Shown here: one piece after another, positions 25,458 through 35,462 of the stretch | Position numbering within the stretch: the stretch's first letter is position 1 | How the letters are laid out: every line of letters starts with the position of its first letter | NCBI GenBank assembly: GCA_944320355.1 | Contig: CALUHC010000041.1 | Coordinates: forward strand, 37,425 to 101,424 | Direction of reading: 5' to 3' | Length of the DNA: 64,000 nucleotides | From: an uncultured Prevotella sp. | GTDB lineage: Bacteria > Bacteroidota > Bacteroidia > Bacteroidales > Bacteroidaceae | Program-made: the position numbers and the translations under genes | Notes under the pieces: model-generated | Told to the model about the DNA's origin: nothing | Databases searched by the model: none | The model's input: the letters and a program-made list of their open reading frames with translations, nothing else

Positions 25458-26426
25458 TTGATAGAGAAGCATATAGTTCTTGAAGACATTGACCCGGTCA
25501 TATTTTATGGAGTGAACAACGTCCACCTGCAAATGATCAAGGCGCTGTTCCCGAAATTGCGCATCGTAGGCAGGGACAATGTGATAAGGGTGCTGGGAGA
25601 CGAAGAGCAGATGGCCGCCTTCGAGGAGAACGTAGAGACGATGCGCAAGCACGTCCTGAAGTTCAACTCGATAAAACCTGAGGACATCCTTGACATAGTG
25701 AACGGCCACCGCACCAACGACGACATACCAAAGGACGTGCTCGTGTACAGCATAGGCGGACGGCCGATAAAGGCACGGAGCGAGAACCAGCACAGACTGA
25801 TAGAAGCCTACGAGGAAAACGACATGGTGTTCGCCGTAGGCCCGGCCGGAACGGGCAAGACCTATCTCAGCATAGCGCTGGCCGTGAAAGCCCTGAAGGA
25901 GAAGACCATAAAGAAGATAGTGCTCAGCAGGCCGGCCGTGGAGGCAGGCGAGAAGCTCGGATTCCTGCCCGGAGACATGAAGGACAAGATAGACCCTTAC
26001 CTCCAGCCGCTGTACGACGCCCTGGAAGACATGATTCCCGCCGCGCGCCTGCAGGACATGATGGACAAGCACATCATACAGATAGCCCCGCTGGCGTTCA
26101 TGCGCGGCCGCACGCTGAGCGACGCCGTGGTGATACTTGACGAGGCCCAGAACACCACTCCGGCGCAAATCAGGATGTTCCTCACACGCATGGGCTGGAA
26201 CACCAAGATGATAATAACGGGCGACATGACACAGATAGACCTGCCGCGCGACCAGAAAAGCGGACTGCGCGAGGCTCTCGACATACTGAGCGGCATAGAA
26301 GGAATAGGAGTCGTGAGCCTGAACAAGAAGGACATCGTGCGACACAAGCTCGTGACAAGAATTGTCAATGCCTACGAAGCCTTTGACAAAGCGAAAAATT
26401 CAGAACAAAATAAACAACGACAATGA
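25458..26426 (+). CDS. PhoH-like ATPase
   Basis: 322-residue PhoH-family P-loop ATPase. The Walker A motif GPAGTGKTY and Walker [10 protein letters not shown] are clear, along with [17 protein letters not shown] and [11 protein letters not shown], all standard for PhoH/YbeZ-type proteins linked to RNA metabolism. The N-terminal ~110 residues carry the KH-like region ([12 protein letters not shown]). The start is a TTG at 25458, since no in-frame ATG fits the conserved N-terminus. It overlaps purC by 4 bases (ATGA). Confidence 0.92.
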   Translation: MIEKHIVLEDIDPVIFYGVNNVHLQMIKALFPKLRIVGRDNVIRVLGDEEQMAAFEENVETMRKHVLKFNSIKPEDILDIVNGHRTNDDIPKDVLVYSIGGRPIKARSENQHRLIEAYEENDMVFAVGPAGTGKTYLSIALAVKALKEKTIKKIVLSRPAVEAGEKLGFLPGDMKDKIDPYLQPLYDALEDMIPAARLQDMMDKHIIQIAPLAFMRGRTLSDAVVILDEAQNTTPAQIRMFLTRMGWNTKMIITGDMTQIDLPRDQKSGLREALDILSGIEGIGVVSLNKKDIVRHKLVTRIVNAYEAFDKAKNSEQNKQRQ

Positions 26427-27370
26427 ATGCATTAACAAACACTGACTTCCACTTTGAAGCCCAAAAGAGCGTTTACCACGGCAAGGTCCGCGATGTATAT
26501 AACATTAATGACGACCTGTTGGTGATGGTCGCAACGGACAGAATCTCGGCTTTCGACGTTGTTCTCCCCAAAGGCATCCCGTTCAAAGGCCAGGTCCTGA
26601 ACCAGATTGCGTCGAAATTCCTCGATGCCACAAGCGACATCTGCCCCAACTGGAAGCTCGCCACGCCCGACCCCATGGTCACCGTGGGCCTGAAGTGCGA
26701 GGGATTCCGCGTCGAGATGATCATCCGCTCCATCCTCACCGGCTCGGCTTGGCGCGAGTACCAGAAGGGGTGCAGGGAGATTTGCGGTGTCAAGCTGCCA
26801 GAAGGCATGAGGGAGAACCAGCGTTTCCCCGAGCCGATAATCACCCCGACGACCAAAGCCGACGAGGGCCACGACATGAACATCTCCAAGGAAGAGATCA
26901 TCGCGCAAGGCATAATGTCGGCCGAAGACTACGCCATCGTGGAAGACTACACAAGGAAACTGTTCCACAGAGGCCAGGAGATAGCCGCCAAACAAGGGCT
27001 GATACTCGTTGACACGAAATATGAGTTCGGCAAGAGAGACGGCAAGATATACCTCATCGACGAGATACACACGCCAGACTCCAGCCGCTACTTTTACGCC
27101 GACGGCTACGAGGAGAAGTTCAAGAACGGCGAGCCGCAGCGCCAGCTGTCCAAGGAGTTCGTGCGCCAATGGCTCATAGAGCACAATTTCATGAACGAGC
27201 CGGGACAGCAAATGCCCGAGATAACCGACGAATACGCCGAGAGCGTGAGCGAGCGCTATATCGAGCTGTATGAGCACATCACCGGCGAGAAGTTCGACAA
27301 AGCCGCCGAGGAAGGCGACATCGCAGCACGAATAGAGAAAAACGTGGCCGACTATCTCAAGACGAGGTGA
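26423..27370 (+). CDS. purC: SAICAR synthase (phosphoribosylaminoimidazole-succinocarboxamide synthase)
   Basis: 315-residue enzyme of de novo purine synthesis joining CAIR and aspartate. Signature segments are GKVRDVYN near residue 20, [21 protein letters not shown], the LVDTKYEFG loop and [12 protein letters not shown]. The length with its C-terminal extension is that of Bacteroidota PurC. Translationally coupled to phoH by the ATGA overlap. Confidence 0.97.
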   Translation: MNALTNTDFHFEAQKSVYHGKVRDVYNINDDLLVMVATDRISAFDVVLPKGIPFKGQVLNQIASKFLDATSDICPNWKLATPDPMVTVGLKCEGFRVEMIIRSILTGSAWREYQKGCREICGVKLPEGMRENQRFPEPIITPTTKADEGHDMNISKEEIIAQGIMSAEDYAIVEDYTRKLFHRGQEIAAKQGLILVDTKYEFGKRDGKIYLIDEIHTPDSSRYFYADGYEEKFKNGEPQRQLSKEFVRQWLIEHNFMNEPGQQMPEITDEYAESVSERYIELYEHITGEKFDKAAEEGDIAARIEKNVADYLKTR

Positions 27371-27396
27371 GGCAACACCTCTGCGGGCATCTGACA

Positions 27397-28131
27397 ATGT
27401 ACAAGCAAGAAGAGATAAAGCCATACGGCAACGAAGGCGGGAAAGGCAGGCAGGTTGAGCAAATGTTCGACCAGATAGCCCACTCATACGACAAGTTGAA
27501 CCACAGGCTTTCGATGGATATTGACAAGGGCTGGAGGCGCAAGGCAATAAAGCAACTTGCGCCTTACGGCCCAAAGTCAGTACTCGACGTGGCGACCGGC
27601 ACCGGCGATTTCGCCATACTCTCCGCCAAGATGCTCAACCCTTCGCAACTCATAGGCGTAGACATCAGCGAAGGCATGATGGAAATTGGCCGGGACAAGG
27701 TAAGGAAAGAAAGGCTGGAAAGCGTCATCTCCATGGTAAAGGGCGACTGCATGCAACTGCCTTTCGCCGACAACAGCTTCGATGCCGTGACAGCCGCATT
27801 CGGCATTCGCAACTTTGAAGACCTGGAGCGCGGCCTGCGGGAGATGCACCGCGTGCTGAAAGAAGGTGGGCACCTGAGCATAGTAGAGCTGACTACGCCT
27901 GTCACGTTTCCCATGAAGCAGCTCTTCAAGGTCTATTCGCATTCATTCCTGCCTTTCTATGGCAGGCTAATATCAAAGGACACCAAAGCCTACAGCTACC
28001 TTACCGCCACAATCGAAGCCTTCCCACAAGGCGAGACGATGGTGGAAATACTGAAATCGTGCGGCTTTTCGACAGCCTCGTTCAGGCGGCTCACGTTCGG
28101 CATCTGCACAATGTATCTTGCACAAAAATAA
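27397..28131 (+). CDS. menG: Demethylmenaquinone methyltransferase
   Basis: 244-residue SAM-dependent UbiE/MenG methyltransferase, last step of menaquinone synthesis. It has N-terminal [23 protein letters not shown]-binding motif [37 protein letters not shown] read in sections, and C-terminal [16 protein letters not shown] chose the ATG at 27397 (MYKQEEI) rather than a GTG at 27367 overlapping purC. Menaquinone fits an anaerobic Bacteroidales respiratory chain. Confidence 0.95.
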   Translation: MYKQEEIKPYGNEGGKGRQVEQMFDQIAHSYDKLNHRLSMDIDKGWRRKAIKQLAPYGPKSVLDVATGTGDFAILSAKMLNPSQLIGVDISEGMMEIGRDKVRKERLESVISMVKGDCMQLPFADNSFDAVTAAFGIRNFEDLERGLREMHRVLKEGGHLSIVELTTPVTFPMKQLFKVYSHSFLPFYGRLISKDTKAYSYLTATIEAFPQGETMVEILKSCGFSTASFRRLTFGICTMYLAQK

Positions 28132-28143
28132 AACAAACACCTT

Positions 28144-28896
28144 ATGGACAAATACGGACTGATTGGCTATCCACTCGAACACTCGTTCTCCATCAGCTAT
28201 TTCAACCAGAAATTCGCCGATGAAAGCATAGACGCAGTGTATGAAAACTTTGAAATACCGACAATAGACCTGCTGCCGGAGGTACTGGAATCGAATCCTG
28301 ACTTGCGAGGATTCAACGTCACAATACCTTACAAGCAGAAAGTCGTGCCTTTCCTCGACTCAATCAGCCCCGAAGCGAGAGCCATTGGAGCGGTGAACGT
28401 CGTGAAAGTGGAAAGGGAAGGCACAAAAACCATATTGAAAGGCTACAACTCCGATGTCATCGGATTCACAAAGAGCATAGAGCCTATGCTCGACAAAAAC
28501 CACAAGAAAGCCTTGATACTCGGCACGGGCGGAGCCTCGCGAGCCATAGACTACGGCTTGAAAGCACTCGGCTTGGAAACGGTTTTCGTGAGCAGATATA
28601 TGCGGCCGGGGACAATCCAATACGAGAACATCACACCGGACGTGGTGAAAGAATATAACGTCATCGTGAATTGCACCCCATGCGGAATGTATCCTCACAC
28701 CGATGAATGCCCGCAACTGCCATACGAGGCAATGGACAGCCACACCATCCTGTATGACCTGATATACAATCCCGACACAACCCAGTTCATGCAAAAAGGC
28801 GCAGAGCACGGAGCGAGCACCAAGAACGGACTCGAGATGCTGCTGCTGCAGGCCTTCGCGAGCTGGGACTTCTGGAACGGGAAGGAGCAGCTTTAA
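28144..28896 (+). CDS. aroE: Shikimate dehydrogenase
   Basis: 250-residue NADPH enzyme reducing 3-dehydroshikimate. Seen are the N-terminal substrate-binding motif GYPLEHSFSISYFN, the catalytic FNVTIPYKQKV lysine, AIGAVNVVKVE, the nucleotide-binding GTGGASRAI and C-terminal KNGLEMLLLQA. It follows menG by 12 bases. Confidence 0.96.
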   Translation: MDKYGLIGYPLEHSFSISYFNQKFADESIDAVYENFEIPTIDLLPEVLESNPDLRGFNVTIPYKQKVVPFLDSISPEARAIGAVNVVKVEREGTKTILKGYNSDVIGFTKSIEPMLDKNHKKALILGTGGASRAIDYGLKALGLETVFVSRYMRPGTIQYENITPDVVKEYNVIVNCTPCGMYPHTDECPQLPYEAMDSHTILYDLIYNPDTTQFMQKGAEHGASTKNGLEMLLLQAFASWDFWNGKEQL

Positions 28897-28951
28897 GGCT
28901 TTTCGCCATAATATAACCAACGAACCACATCAAAAACCACCAACAAACGAC

Positions 28952-30121
28952 ATGGACAACAGCAACCGATATATGATGCGAGGCGTCAGCGCAGCAAAAG
29001 AGGACGTACACAACGCCATAAAGAACATTGACAAGGGCATATTTCCGCAGGCTTTCTGCAAGATTATACCCGACATACTGGGCGGCGATCCCGACTACTG
29101 CAACATCATGCACGCCGACGGCGCGGGCACTAAGTCATCGCTGGCCTATATGTATTGGAAGGAAACCGGCGACCTGAGCGTGTGGAAAGGCATAGCCCAA
29201 GACGCGCTGATAATGAACACCGACGACCTGCTCTGCGTAGGAGCCGTTGACAACATCCTCGTTTCGAGCACCATAGGACGCAACAAGATGCTTGTGCCTG
29301 GCGAGGTCATATCGGCCATAATAAACGGAACTGACGAATTGCTGAAGCAGATGCGCGACATGGGCATAGGCATCTATGCCACCGGGGGCGAGACCGCCGA
29401 CGTGGGAGACCTCGTGCGCACCATCATCGTTGACTCCACCGTGACCTGCCGCATGAAGCGCAGCGACGTGATAGACAACGCCAACATCCGCCCGGGCGAT
29501 GTCATAGTGGGCCTCGCCTCGTTCGGCAAGGCTACTTACGAAGACAGCTATAACGGCGGCATGGGCAGCAACGGACTGACCAGCGCGCGCCACGATGTGT
29601 TCGCAAAATACCTCGCAGAGAAATACCCGGAGAGCTACGACCACGCCGTTCCAGCCGAACTCGTCTACAGCGGGCACTACCACCTCGGCCAAGAGATTGA
29701 GGGAACGGGAGTCAACGCAGGCCAATTGGTGCTCTCACCAACACGCACTTACGCTCCGGTGATAAAGAAGATTCTCGACAAGCACCGCCCCGAAATACAC
29801 GGAATGGTGCACTGCACCGGCGGCGCACAGACCAAGGTGCTCCACTTTGTGGGCGAAAACTGCAAGGTGATCAAGGACAATATGTTCGACGTTCCGCCCC
29901 TGTTCCGCATCATCCGCGAGGAGAGCAACACCGATTGGAAGGAGATGTACAAGGTGTTCAACATGGGTCACAGGATGGAAATATACGTAAGCCCCGAGAC
30001 GGCAGACAACATCATCGAGATAAGCCGTGGCTTCAACATAGACGCTAAGGTGGTTGGTCACATCGAGGAAGGGCCGCGCAGCCTGACAATCAAGAGCGAA
30101 TTTGGCACTTTTGAATATTGA
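28952..30121 (+). CDS. purM: PurM-like phosphoribosylformylglycinamidine cyclo-ligase (AIR synthase)
   Basis: 389 residues of the AIR synthase-related family, the form Bacteroidota use for the fifth step of purine synthesis. Seen are the HADGAGTKSSLAY motif, MNTDDLLCVGA, GIYATGGETADVGD and FNMGHRMEIYVS. It is longer than classical ~345-residue PurM. Together with purC it gives the run two purine genes. It ends 3 bases before prfA. Confidence 0.9.
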   Translation: MDNSNRYMMRGVSAAKEDVHNAIKNIDKGIFPQAFCKIIPDILGGDPDYCNIMHADGAGTKSSLAYMYWKETGDLSVWKGIAQDALIMNTDDLLCVGAVDNILVSSTIGRNKMLVPGEVISAIINGTDELLKQMRDMGIGIYATGGETADVGDLVRTIIVDSTVTCRMKRSDVIDNANIRPGDVIVGLASFGKATYEDSYNGGMGSNGLTSARHDVFAKYLAEKYPESYDHAVPAELVYSGHYHLGQEIEGTGVNAGQLVLSPTRTYAPVIKKILDKHRPEIHGMVHCTGGAQTKVLHFVGENCKVIKDNMFDVPPLFRIIREESNTDWKEMYKVFNMGHRMEIYVSPETADNIIEISRGFNIDAKVVGHIEEGPRSLTIKSEFGTFEY

Positions 30122-30124
30122 AAC

Positions 30125-31237
30125 ATGACAGAAGACAACAGCATACTCCAGAAGCTCGACGGCCTGGTGAGCCGGTACGAGGAGATTTCAACGCTCATAA
30201 CCGACCCGTCTGTCATCGCTGACCAGGAGCGATACGTAAAGCTGACGAGGGAATACAAAGACCTGGGCGACATCATGGACGCGAGGAAAAGGTACGTGGC
30301 CTGCCTCAACTCCATAGCCGAAGCCAAAGACATACTGGCCAACGAGAGCGACCCGGAGATGAAAGAGATGGCACGCGAGGAGCTTTCGGCAAACGAGGCA
30401 CTGCGCCCCAAGATAGAGGAAGAGATAAAGGTGGCCCTGATACCAAAGGATCCTGAAGACGCAAAGAACGTGCAGATGGAGATAAGGGCCGGCACAGGCG
30501 GCGACGAAGCGGCACTGTTTGCGGGCGACTTGTTCCAGATGTACAAAAAATTCTGCGACTCAAAGGGCTGGACCCTGTCCATAACCAGCACGAGCGAAGG
30601 CGCTGTGGGCGGCTTCAAGGAAATTGATTTCGCAGTGAGTGGAGACAATGTGTACGGCACGTTGAAATACGAATCGGGAGTGCACCGCGTGCAACGGGTG
30701 CCCGCCACCGAGACACAAGGCCGGATGCACACCAGTGCCGCCACCGTGGCAGTGCTGCCGGAGGCCGACAAGTTTGAGGTGAACATCAATGAGGGCGACA
30801 TAAAATGGGACACGTTCCGAAGCTCGGGAGCTGGCGGGCAGAACGTGAACAAGGTGGAATCGGGCGTGCGCCTGCGCTATCCGTGGAGAAATCCCAACAC
30901 AGGCGAGACGGAAGAGATTCTCATCGAGTGCACCGAGACACGCGACCAGCCCAAGAACAAGGAGCGCGCACTGTCGCGCCTGCGCACCTTCATCTATGAC
31001 CGCGAGCACCAGAAATACATCGACGACATAGCCAGCCGCCGCAAGACGCTCGTATCCACGGGCGACCGCAGCGCGAAGATACGCACATACAACTTCCCGC
31101 AGGGCCGCGTGACAGACCACCGCATAGGCTACACCACGCACGACCTGCAGGGATTCCTCGGCGGCAACATACAGGACATGATCGACGCCCTGACCGTGGC
31201 CGAGAACGCCGAGCGGATGAAAGAAAGCGAACTTTAA
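30125..31237 (+). CDS. prfA: Peptide chain release factor 1
   Basis: 370-residue class I release factor for UAA/UAG stop codons. The GGQ peptidyl-hydrolysis motif is at residues 237-239 (SSGAGGQNVNKVES), and the PAT stop-recognition tripeptide is at 193-195 (RVPATETQGR), which identifies RF1 rather than RF2. No frameshift signal. The next gene in line would normally be pyrF, but a restriction-modification pair is inserted. Confidence 0.97.
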   Translation: MTEDNSILQKLDGLVSRYEEISTLITDPSVIADQERYVKLTREYKDLGDIMDARKRYVACLNSIAEAKDILANESDPEMKEMAREELSANEALRPKIEEEIKVALIPKDPEDAKNVQMEIRAGTGGDEAALFAGDLFQMYKKFCDSKGWTLSITSTSEGAVGGFKEIDFAVSGDNVYGTLKYESGVHRVQRVPATETQGRMHTSAATVAVLPEADKFEVNINEGDIKWDTFRSSGAGGQNVNKVESGVRLRYPWRNPNTGETEEILIECTETRDQPKNKERALSRLRTFIYDREHQKYIDDIASRRKTLVSTGDRSAKIRTYNFPQGRVTDHRIGYTTHDLQGFLGGNIQDMIDALTVAENAERMKESEL

Positions 31238-31253
31238 GCAATAGAATAATAAT

Positions 31254-32372
31254 ATGAGTTACCAATCGATAGACGCTCTGCAACGCGCATTGAGCGAAAA
31301 CGTGTTCCACTATACCCGCGACACAAAAAAAGCTGCGGGCAGGGCATTAGGCACTATCGTGGAAACCATATCTTTCTATTTGCTTAACGAATGGGGATTC
31401 TACAAAGACATAGCCATTGAACGTGGCTTGCAAGAATATGGCAATACTGGCATCTCGCACAATGTGGAATTCACAATGCACCCGTTGCTGGCAGATTTCC
31501 AATGCAAGATTAACGCTGTTCCCCCATTGTCAAGCTCGAAAATATTAAGACAGATTGGACTAAATGGCATTAAAGCCACTCACAATATCCTGTTGGACAA
31601 AAACGGAATCCTAAGAAACGCATGCATAATTGGGAATAGCGAAGACAAGACTATGCTTGCCACTGTTTCCAACATAACCGATGACATCATTTCTGTTGAC
31701 GTTTATCAACAACGCAACAAGCCATACGCTATGTTTGAATGCAAGCGCGTCGGAGTGGAAGAAGGCTGCAAAAAAGGTCCGCAAACTATTGAGAAGGCCA
31801 AACAAGGGGCTTATGTAGCAAACAACGCGTCTTCTTTGCAAAAGATAAGGAATAACAAAGGTGAGTTATTTGGTGTTCTGTACGAAGGCGACACACCTAT
31901 CATTGCCCCATACGAGGAGTTGCGTCAAGACATATTATACGGCGAAGACACAACATTGCTGAGAAATTTTATACTCACCGTCGGCATCGTCAGCAACCAC
32001 GGCAATTGGTTCTCGGCAAACAATATGAACAAAGAGCTGCGCGTTCTTGCGCAATCTTACGATTGGCTTTTATTCCTCTCTGACCAAGGGCTGTCACAAT
32101 TCGTTTCCGAACTCTTGCTTGATCCACTGCCTGAGTACGAGGCTGCACAAGACGCTTTCCACAAAAGTTACAATGAAAGAAAGACAAACAATGTCTTCAC
32201 TAAAACCAAGATGGACTTCAATGCGCATATAACATTGATGAATTATTTCCACAATAACATCCAAAAGATTGAAAGTTGGTTCAACGTTGTTTCTCCTACA
32301 GGCAAAGATATGGCACAACTAAAATCAGAACTCAACGCACTGAAAAACAAAAATTGGAGGAGCATGCAATGA
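31254..32372 (+). CDS. Predicted type II restriction endonuclease
   Basis: 372-residue protein with a PD-(D/E)xK-like nuclease core: VDV (Asp 149) followed by MFECKRVGVEEGCKKGPQ (Glu 162-x-Lys 164). Base composition is clearly more A+T-rich than the neighbours, and codon choice differs (many AAT, TTT, ATA), as expected of acquired DNA. It overlaps the adenine methyltransferase gene by 4 bases (ATGA), so the two are translationally coupled. Recognition sequence not deducible. Alternative: another mobile nuclease of the same fold. Confidence 0.78.
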   Translation: MSYQSIDALQRALSENVFHYTRDTKKAAGRALGTIVETISFYLLNEWGFYKDIAIERGLQEYGNTGISHNVEFTMHPLLADFQCKINAVPPLSSSKILRQIGLNGIKATHNILLDKNGILRNACIIGNSEDKTMLATVSNITDDIISVDVYQQRNKPYAMFECKRVGVEEGCKKGPQTIEKAKQGAYVANNASSLQKIRNNKGELFGVLYEGDTPIIAPYEELRQDILYGEDTTLLRNFILTVGIVSNHGNWFSANNMNKELRVLAQSYDWLLFLSDQGLSQFVSELLLDPLPEYEAAQDAFHKSYNERKTNNVFTKTKMDFNAHITLMNYFHNNIQKIESWFNVVSPTGKDMAQLKSELNALKNKNWRSMQ

Positions 32373-32998
32373 CAGCAGGGAGGAGAGTGAACACAATGAG
32401 CCAAAGTTGGTGTACACCACCAAAGTATGTCAATGCCATAAAACGGTTTTGGGGTGGGCAAATACATCTTGACCCATGTTCCAACCAATATTCTATCGTC
32501 AATGCAAATGTAGAATTCAGCCTGCCCGAAACAGATGGACTAGAACAGGAATGGAACTATCCTACGGTGTATGTCAATCCACCATACGGTGCAGACCGAC
32601 ATCGCGGCACAACAATAAAGAACTGGCTTGCCAAATGCGCTATGACCCACCAACGCTACAATGCCGAGGTCATAGCCCTAATTCCTGTAGCGCCCAACAC
32701 TACCCATTGGAAGAACTACGTATTCGGTCAGGCGTCTGCCATCTGCTTTCTATATGACACAAGACTGAGATTTCTTGAAAACGGCATGGACACGGGCAAA
32801 GGAGCGCCTATGGCCTGCTGCCTCGTCTATTGGGGAAATAATATCAATGGATTCTTTGATAATTTCATTGAATTCGGTGCTGTGGTTGATATCCGCAATT
32901 TAATCAACACATTGATAGGAGACGACGGCACATACCCACAAATCAATTTCGACAACAATAACAACAAGACATATTATGAACAGGCAACAACTCATTGA
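32369..32998 (+). CDS. Phage-type (Dam-like) DNA N6-adenine methyltransferase
   Basis: 209 residues. It has the [12 protein letters not shown]-terminal signature of the phage N-6-adenine methyltransferase family, a LDPCSN motif at about 34-39 and the catalytic NPPYG motif at 70-74 (Asn-Pro-Pro-Tyr). I chose the ATG at 32369, coupled to the endonuclease stop and preceded by AGGAG; an earlier in-frame start at 32276 lies deep inside the nuclease gene. The 3' end overlaps pyrF by 23 bases in another frame. Likely protects host DNA from the adjacent nuclease. Confidence 0.85.
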   Translation: MTAGRRVNTMSQSWCTPPKYVNAIKRFWGGQIHLDPCSNQYSIVNANVEFSLPETDGLEQEWNYPTVYVNPPYGADRHRGTTIKNWLAKCAMTHQRYNAEVIALIPVAPNTTHWKNYVFGQASAICFLYDTRLRFLENGMDTGKGAPMACCLVYWGNNINGFFDNFIEFGAVVDIRNLINTLIGDDGTYPQINFDNNNNKTYYEQATTH

Positions 32999-33797
32999 GA
33001 ACATATTCCAGAAGAAGTCATTCCTGTGCGTCGGACTCGACACCGACACAAAGAAGATACCGGCACACCTCGCAGGGAGCGACGATGCCATATTCGCCTT
33101 CAACAAGGCCATCATCGACGCCACCGCGCCGTTCTGCGTGGCCTACAAGCCCAACCTCGCCTTCTACGAGGCCGGAGGACTGAAAGGCATGGCCGCGTTC
33201 GAGAAAACCATAGCCTACCTGAAAGAGAACCATCCGCAGCACTTCATCATAGCCGACGCGAAGCGCGGCGACATAGGCAACACATCGACAATGTACGCAA
33301 GGACGTTCTTCGAGGAATATAACGTTGACGCCCTGACCGTGGCCCCATACATGGGTGAAGACAGCGTGACCCCGTTCCTGGCCTACAACGGCAAGTGGGT
33401 CATTCTGCTCGCGCTCACCAGCAACAAGGGTTCGCTCGACTTCCAGATGACAACCGACGGCAATGGCGAACGGCTCTTCGAGAAAGTGATGAGAAAAGCT
33501 CAGCAATGGGGCAACGACGGCAACATGATGTTCGTGGTCGGAGCCACACAGGGCCGGATGTTCGAGGACGTGCGCAAGGTGGCCCCGAGCCACTTCCTGC
33601 TGGTGCCGGGCGTGGGAGCGCAGGGCGGCAGCCTGCAGGAGGTATGCAAGTACGGCATGACCAAAGACTGCGGCCTGCTGGTCAACTCATCGCGCGGCAT
33701 CATATACGCAAGCGGTGGCGAAGACTTTGCAGAGGCAGCAGCGGCGAAAGCGGAGGAACTGCAACGCGAGATGGCCGCCGAACTGGCGCAACTGTAA
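32976..33797 (+). CDS. pyrF: Orotidine 5'-phosphate decarboxylase
   Basis: 273-residue enzyme making UMP, of the longer group 2 PyrF type. Seen are [17 protein letters not shown], the catalytic [10 protein letters not shown] and the phosphate-binding VPGVGAQGG followed by VNSSRGI. The start codon lies inside the methyltransferase gene, 23 bases before its stop, a leftover of the insertion junction. Composition returns to GC-rich at this gene. Confidence 0.96.
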   Translation: MNRQQLIENIFQKKSFLCVGLDTDTKKIPAHLAGSDDAIFAFNKAIIDATAPFCVAYKPNLAFYEAGGLKGMAAFEKTIAYLKENHPQHFIIADAKRGDIGNTSTMYARTFFEEYNVDALTVAPYMGEDSVTPFLAYNGKWVILLALTSNKGSLDFQMTTDGNGERLFEKVMRKAQQWGNDGNMMFVVGATQGRMFEDVRKVAPSHFLLVPGVGAQGGSLQEVCKYGMTKDCGLLVNSSRGIIYASGGEDFAEAAAAKAEELQREMAAELAQL

Positions 33798-34185
33798 GCG
33801 CAGGGCAACGGCACCGCGCCTGCCACCAGACCACGCCAAGCCACCGAATGCAGGCTAAGTTCCATGGATAATAACACGGCGAAAACAGGCGCGGAGGCGG
33901 CACAGCGTAACTCATTGGCACTCAACGCATTGCAAAACGGGTCGAATTGGCTCGCAAAACGGCTCGTTTCAGCTCGCGAAACGGGCCGTTTCGCAATGTG
34001 AAACGGCCCGTATTGCAAACCGACACCGCCGAGGCTTCCGCACAAGCCCACTGCACCGGTGCCGGCAACAGCCCACAAAAGCATCGGGAACGGAGGCCAA
34101 ACAAACAGAAACGCCGCCATGGCGACCGCACCGTATGCCACCGAAACGCACAGAAAGCACAACACGCAGACACAGGCAACAAGAC
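33798..34185. other. Gap between pyrF and the HD hydrolase
   Basis: Holds array R5 (33935-34022). The remainder (33798-33934 and 34023-34185) is C/A-rich with no convincing frame, promoter or terminator that I can support. Confidence 0.45.
33935..34022 (+). repeat. 22-bp palindromic-core array R5 (4 units)
   Basis: Units begin at 33935, 33957, 33979 and 34001. Cores use G/C-rich centres (AAACGGGTCGAAT, AAACGGCTCGTTT, AAACGGGCCGTTT, AAACGGCCCGTAT). The left flank TTGGCACTCAACGCATTGC lines up base for base in length with the left flank of R2 and R4. Confidence 0.82.
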
Positions 34186-35412
34186 ATGGCAATGGACAAC
34201 AGCAAGATAATCAACGACCCGGTGTTCGGGTTCATAAAGATTCCCGGTGGCCTGCTGCTCAGCATCGTGCAGCACCCGCTCATGCAACGGCTGACACGGA
34301 TAAACCAGCTCGGGCTGGCGTCGGTGGTCTATCCAGGGGCAAGGCACTCGCGCTTCCAGCACTCCATAGGCGCGTTCCACCTGATGAGCGAGGCCATAAA
34401 CACGCTGCAGCAGAAGGGCAACTTCATATTTGACAGCGAGGCCGAGGCTGTGGAGGCGGCCATACTGATGCACGACATAGGCCACGGCCCGTTCAGCCAC
34501 GTGCTGGAAAACACGCTCATACGAGGCATATCGCACGAGGAGATATCCGAGCTGATGATGAAACGCATAAACCGCGACCTCGGCAACCAGCTCAACCTCG
34601 CCCTGAAAATCTTCAAGAACGAATATCCCAAACGCTTCCTCCACCAGCTCATAAGCAGCCAGCTCGACATGGACAGGCTCGACTACCTGACACGCGACAG
34701 CTTCTTCACCGGCGTGAACGAAGGCAGCATAGGCAGCGCACGGATAATAAAGATGCTCAATGTGCACGACGACAACCTCGTTGTGGAGCACAACGGCATA
34801 TTCTCCATAGAGAACTACCTAACCTCGCGCAGGCTGATGTACTGGCAGGTGTACCTCCACAAGACCGCCGTGGCCGCAGAGTGCGTGCTCGTGAACGCGC
34901 TGAACAGGGCCAAGCTCATAACGCAGGAGGGCGGCGACATATTCGCCCCGCCTGCCCTCAGGTATTTCCTGGAGAACGACGTGGACGCCGAGTGGTTCAG
35001 AACGCACGACGAAACGCTTGACAAGTACAGGGAGCTGGACGACAACGACATCTGGAGCGCACTCAAGGTGTGGACCCACCACGGCGACAAGATACTGAGC
35101 ACGCTGGCCGCCGACATGGTGAACAGGCGCATATTCAAGGTGGAAGTGAGCGATGAGCCGTTCGACCAAGGCTACATCGACAACACGAGGCAACGCATAG
35201 CCCGCATAATGGGCATAGGCACAGACGACGCGCGGTGGCTGGCGGGCATCAACGAAATAGAAAAAGACATGTACGACCCGGCCGACGACAACATAACAGT
35301 GATATACAAAGACGGCGCGACCAAAGACATATCCGAGGCCTCCGAACTGCTCGGCATGGAGCTTCTTTCTAAAAAAATCAGAAAATATTACCTTTGTTAT
35401 CAGCGTGTCTAA
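34186..35412 (+). CDS. HD-domain phosphohydrolase (dNTPase-like)
   Basis: 408-residue HD-superfamily protein. The metal site is visible as SRFQHSIG (His 59), LMHDIGHGPFSH (His-Asp at about 96-97) and SSQLDMDRLDYL (Asp), the pattern of dGTP triphosphohydrolase-like enzymes in Bacteroidota. Substrate is unproven: nucleotide or nucleic-acid phosphate. I start at the ATG at 34186 (MAMDNSK), because the upstream part of the long frame is low-complexity intergenic sequence; 34192 is equally possible. Immediately upstream of the lipid A cluster. Confidence 0.85.
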   Translation: MAMDNSKIINDPVFGFIKIPGGLLLSIVQHPLMQRLTRINQLGLASVVYPGARHSRFQHSIGAFHLMSEAINTLQQKGNFIFDSEAEAVEAAILMHDIGHGPFSHVLENTLIRGISHEEISELMMKRINRDLGNQLNLALKIFKNEYPKRFLHQLISSQLDMDRLDYLTRDSFFTGVNEGSIGSARIIKMLNVHDDNLVVEHNGIFSIENYLTSRRLMYWQVYLHKTAVAAECVLVNALNRAKLITQEGGDIFAPPALRYFLENDVDAEWFRTHDETLDKYRELDDNDIWSALKVWTHHGDKILSTLAADMVNRRIFKVEVSDEPFDQGYIDNTRQRIARIMGIGTDDARWLAGINEIEKDMYDPADDNITVIYKDGATKDISEASELLGMELLSKKIRKYYLCYQRV

Positions 35413-35423
35413 ATAAATATTGC

Positions 35424-35431
35424 TATATTTG
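35424..35431 (+). promoter_or_regulatory. -7 box for the lpxD-lpxC/fabZ-lpxA-miaA run
   Basis: TATATTTG, exact TAnnTTTG match, 31 bases upstream of the lpxD ATG. Confidence 0.55.
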
Positions 35432-35462
35432 CAGAATTAAAAACCGTCAATAACAAGCCGAA

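Noticed and set aside
30125-31237. Release factor 2 with programmed frameshift
   Set aside because: The PAT tripeptide and continuous frame identify RF1.
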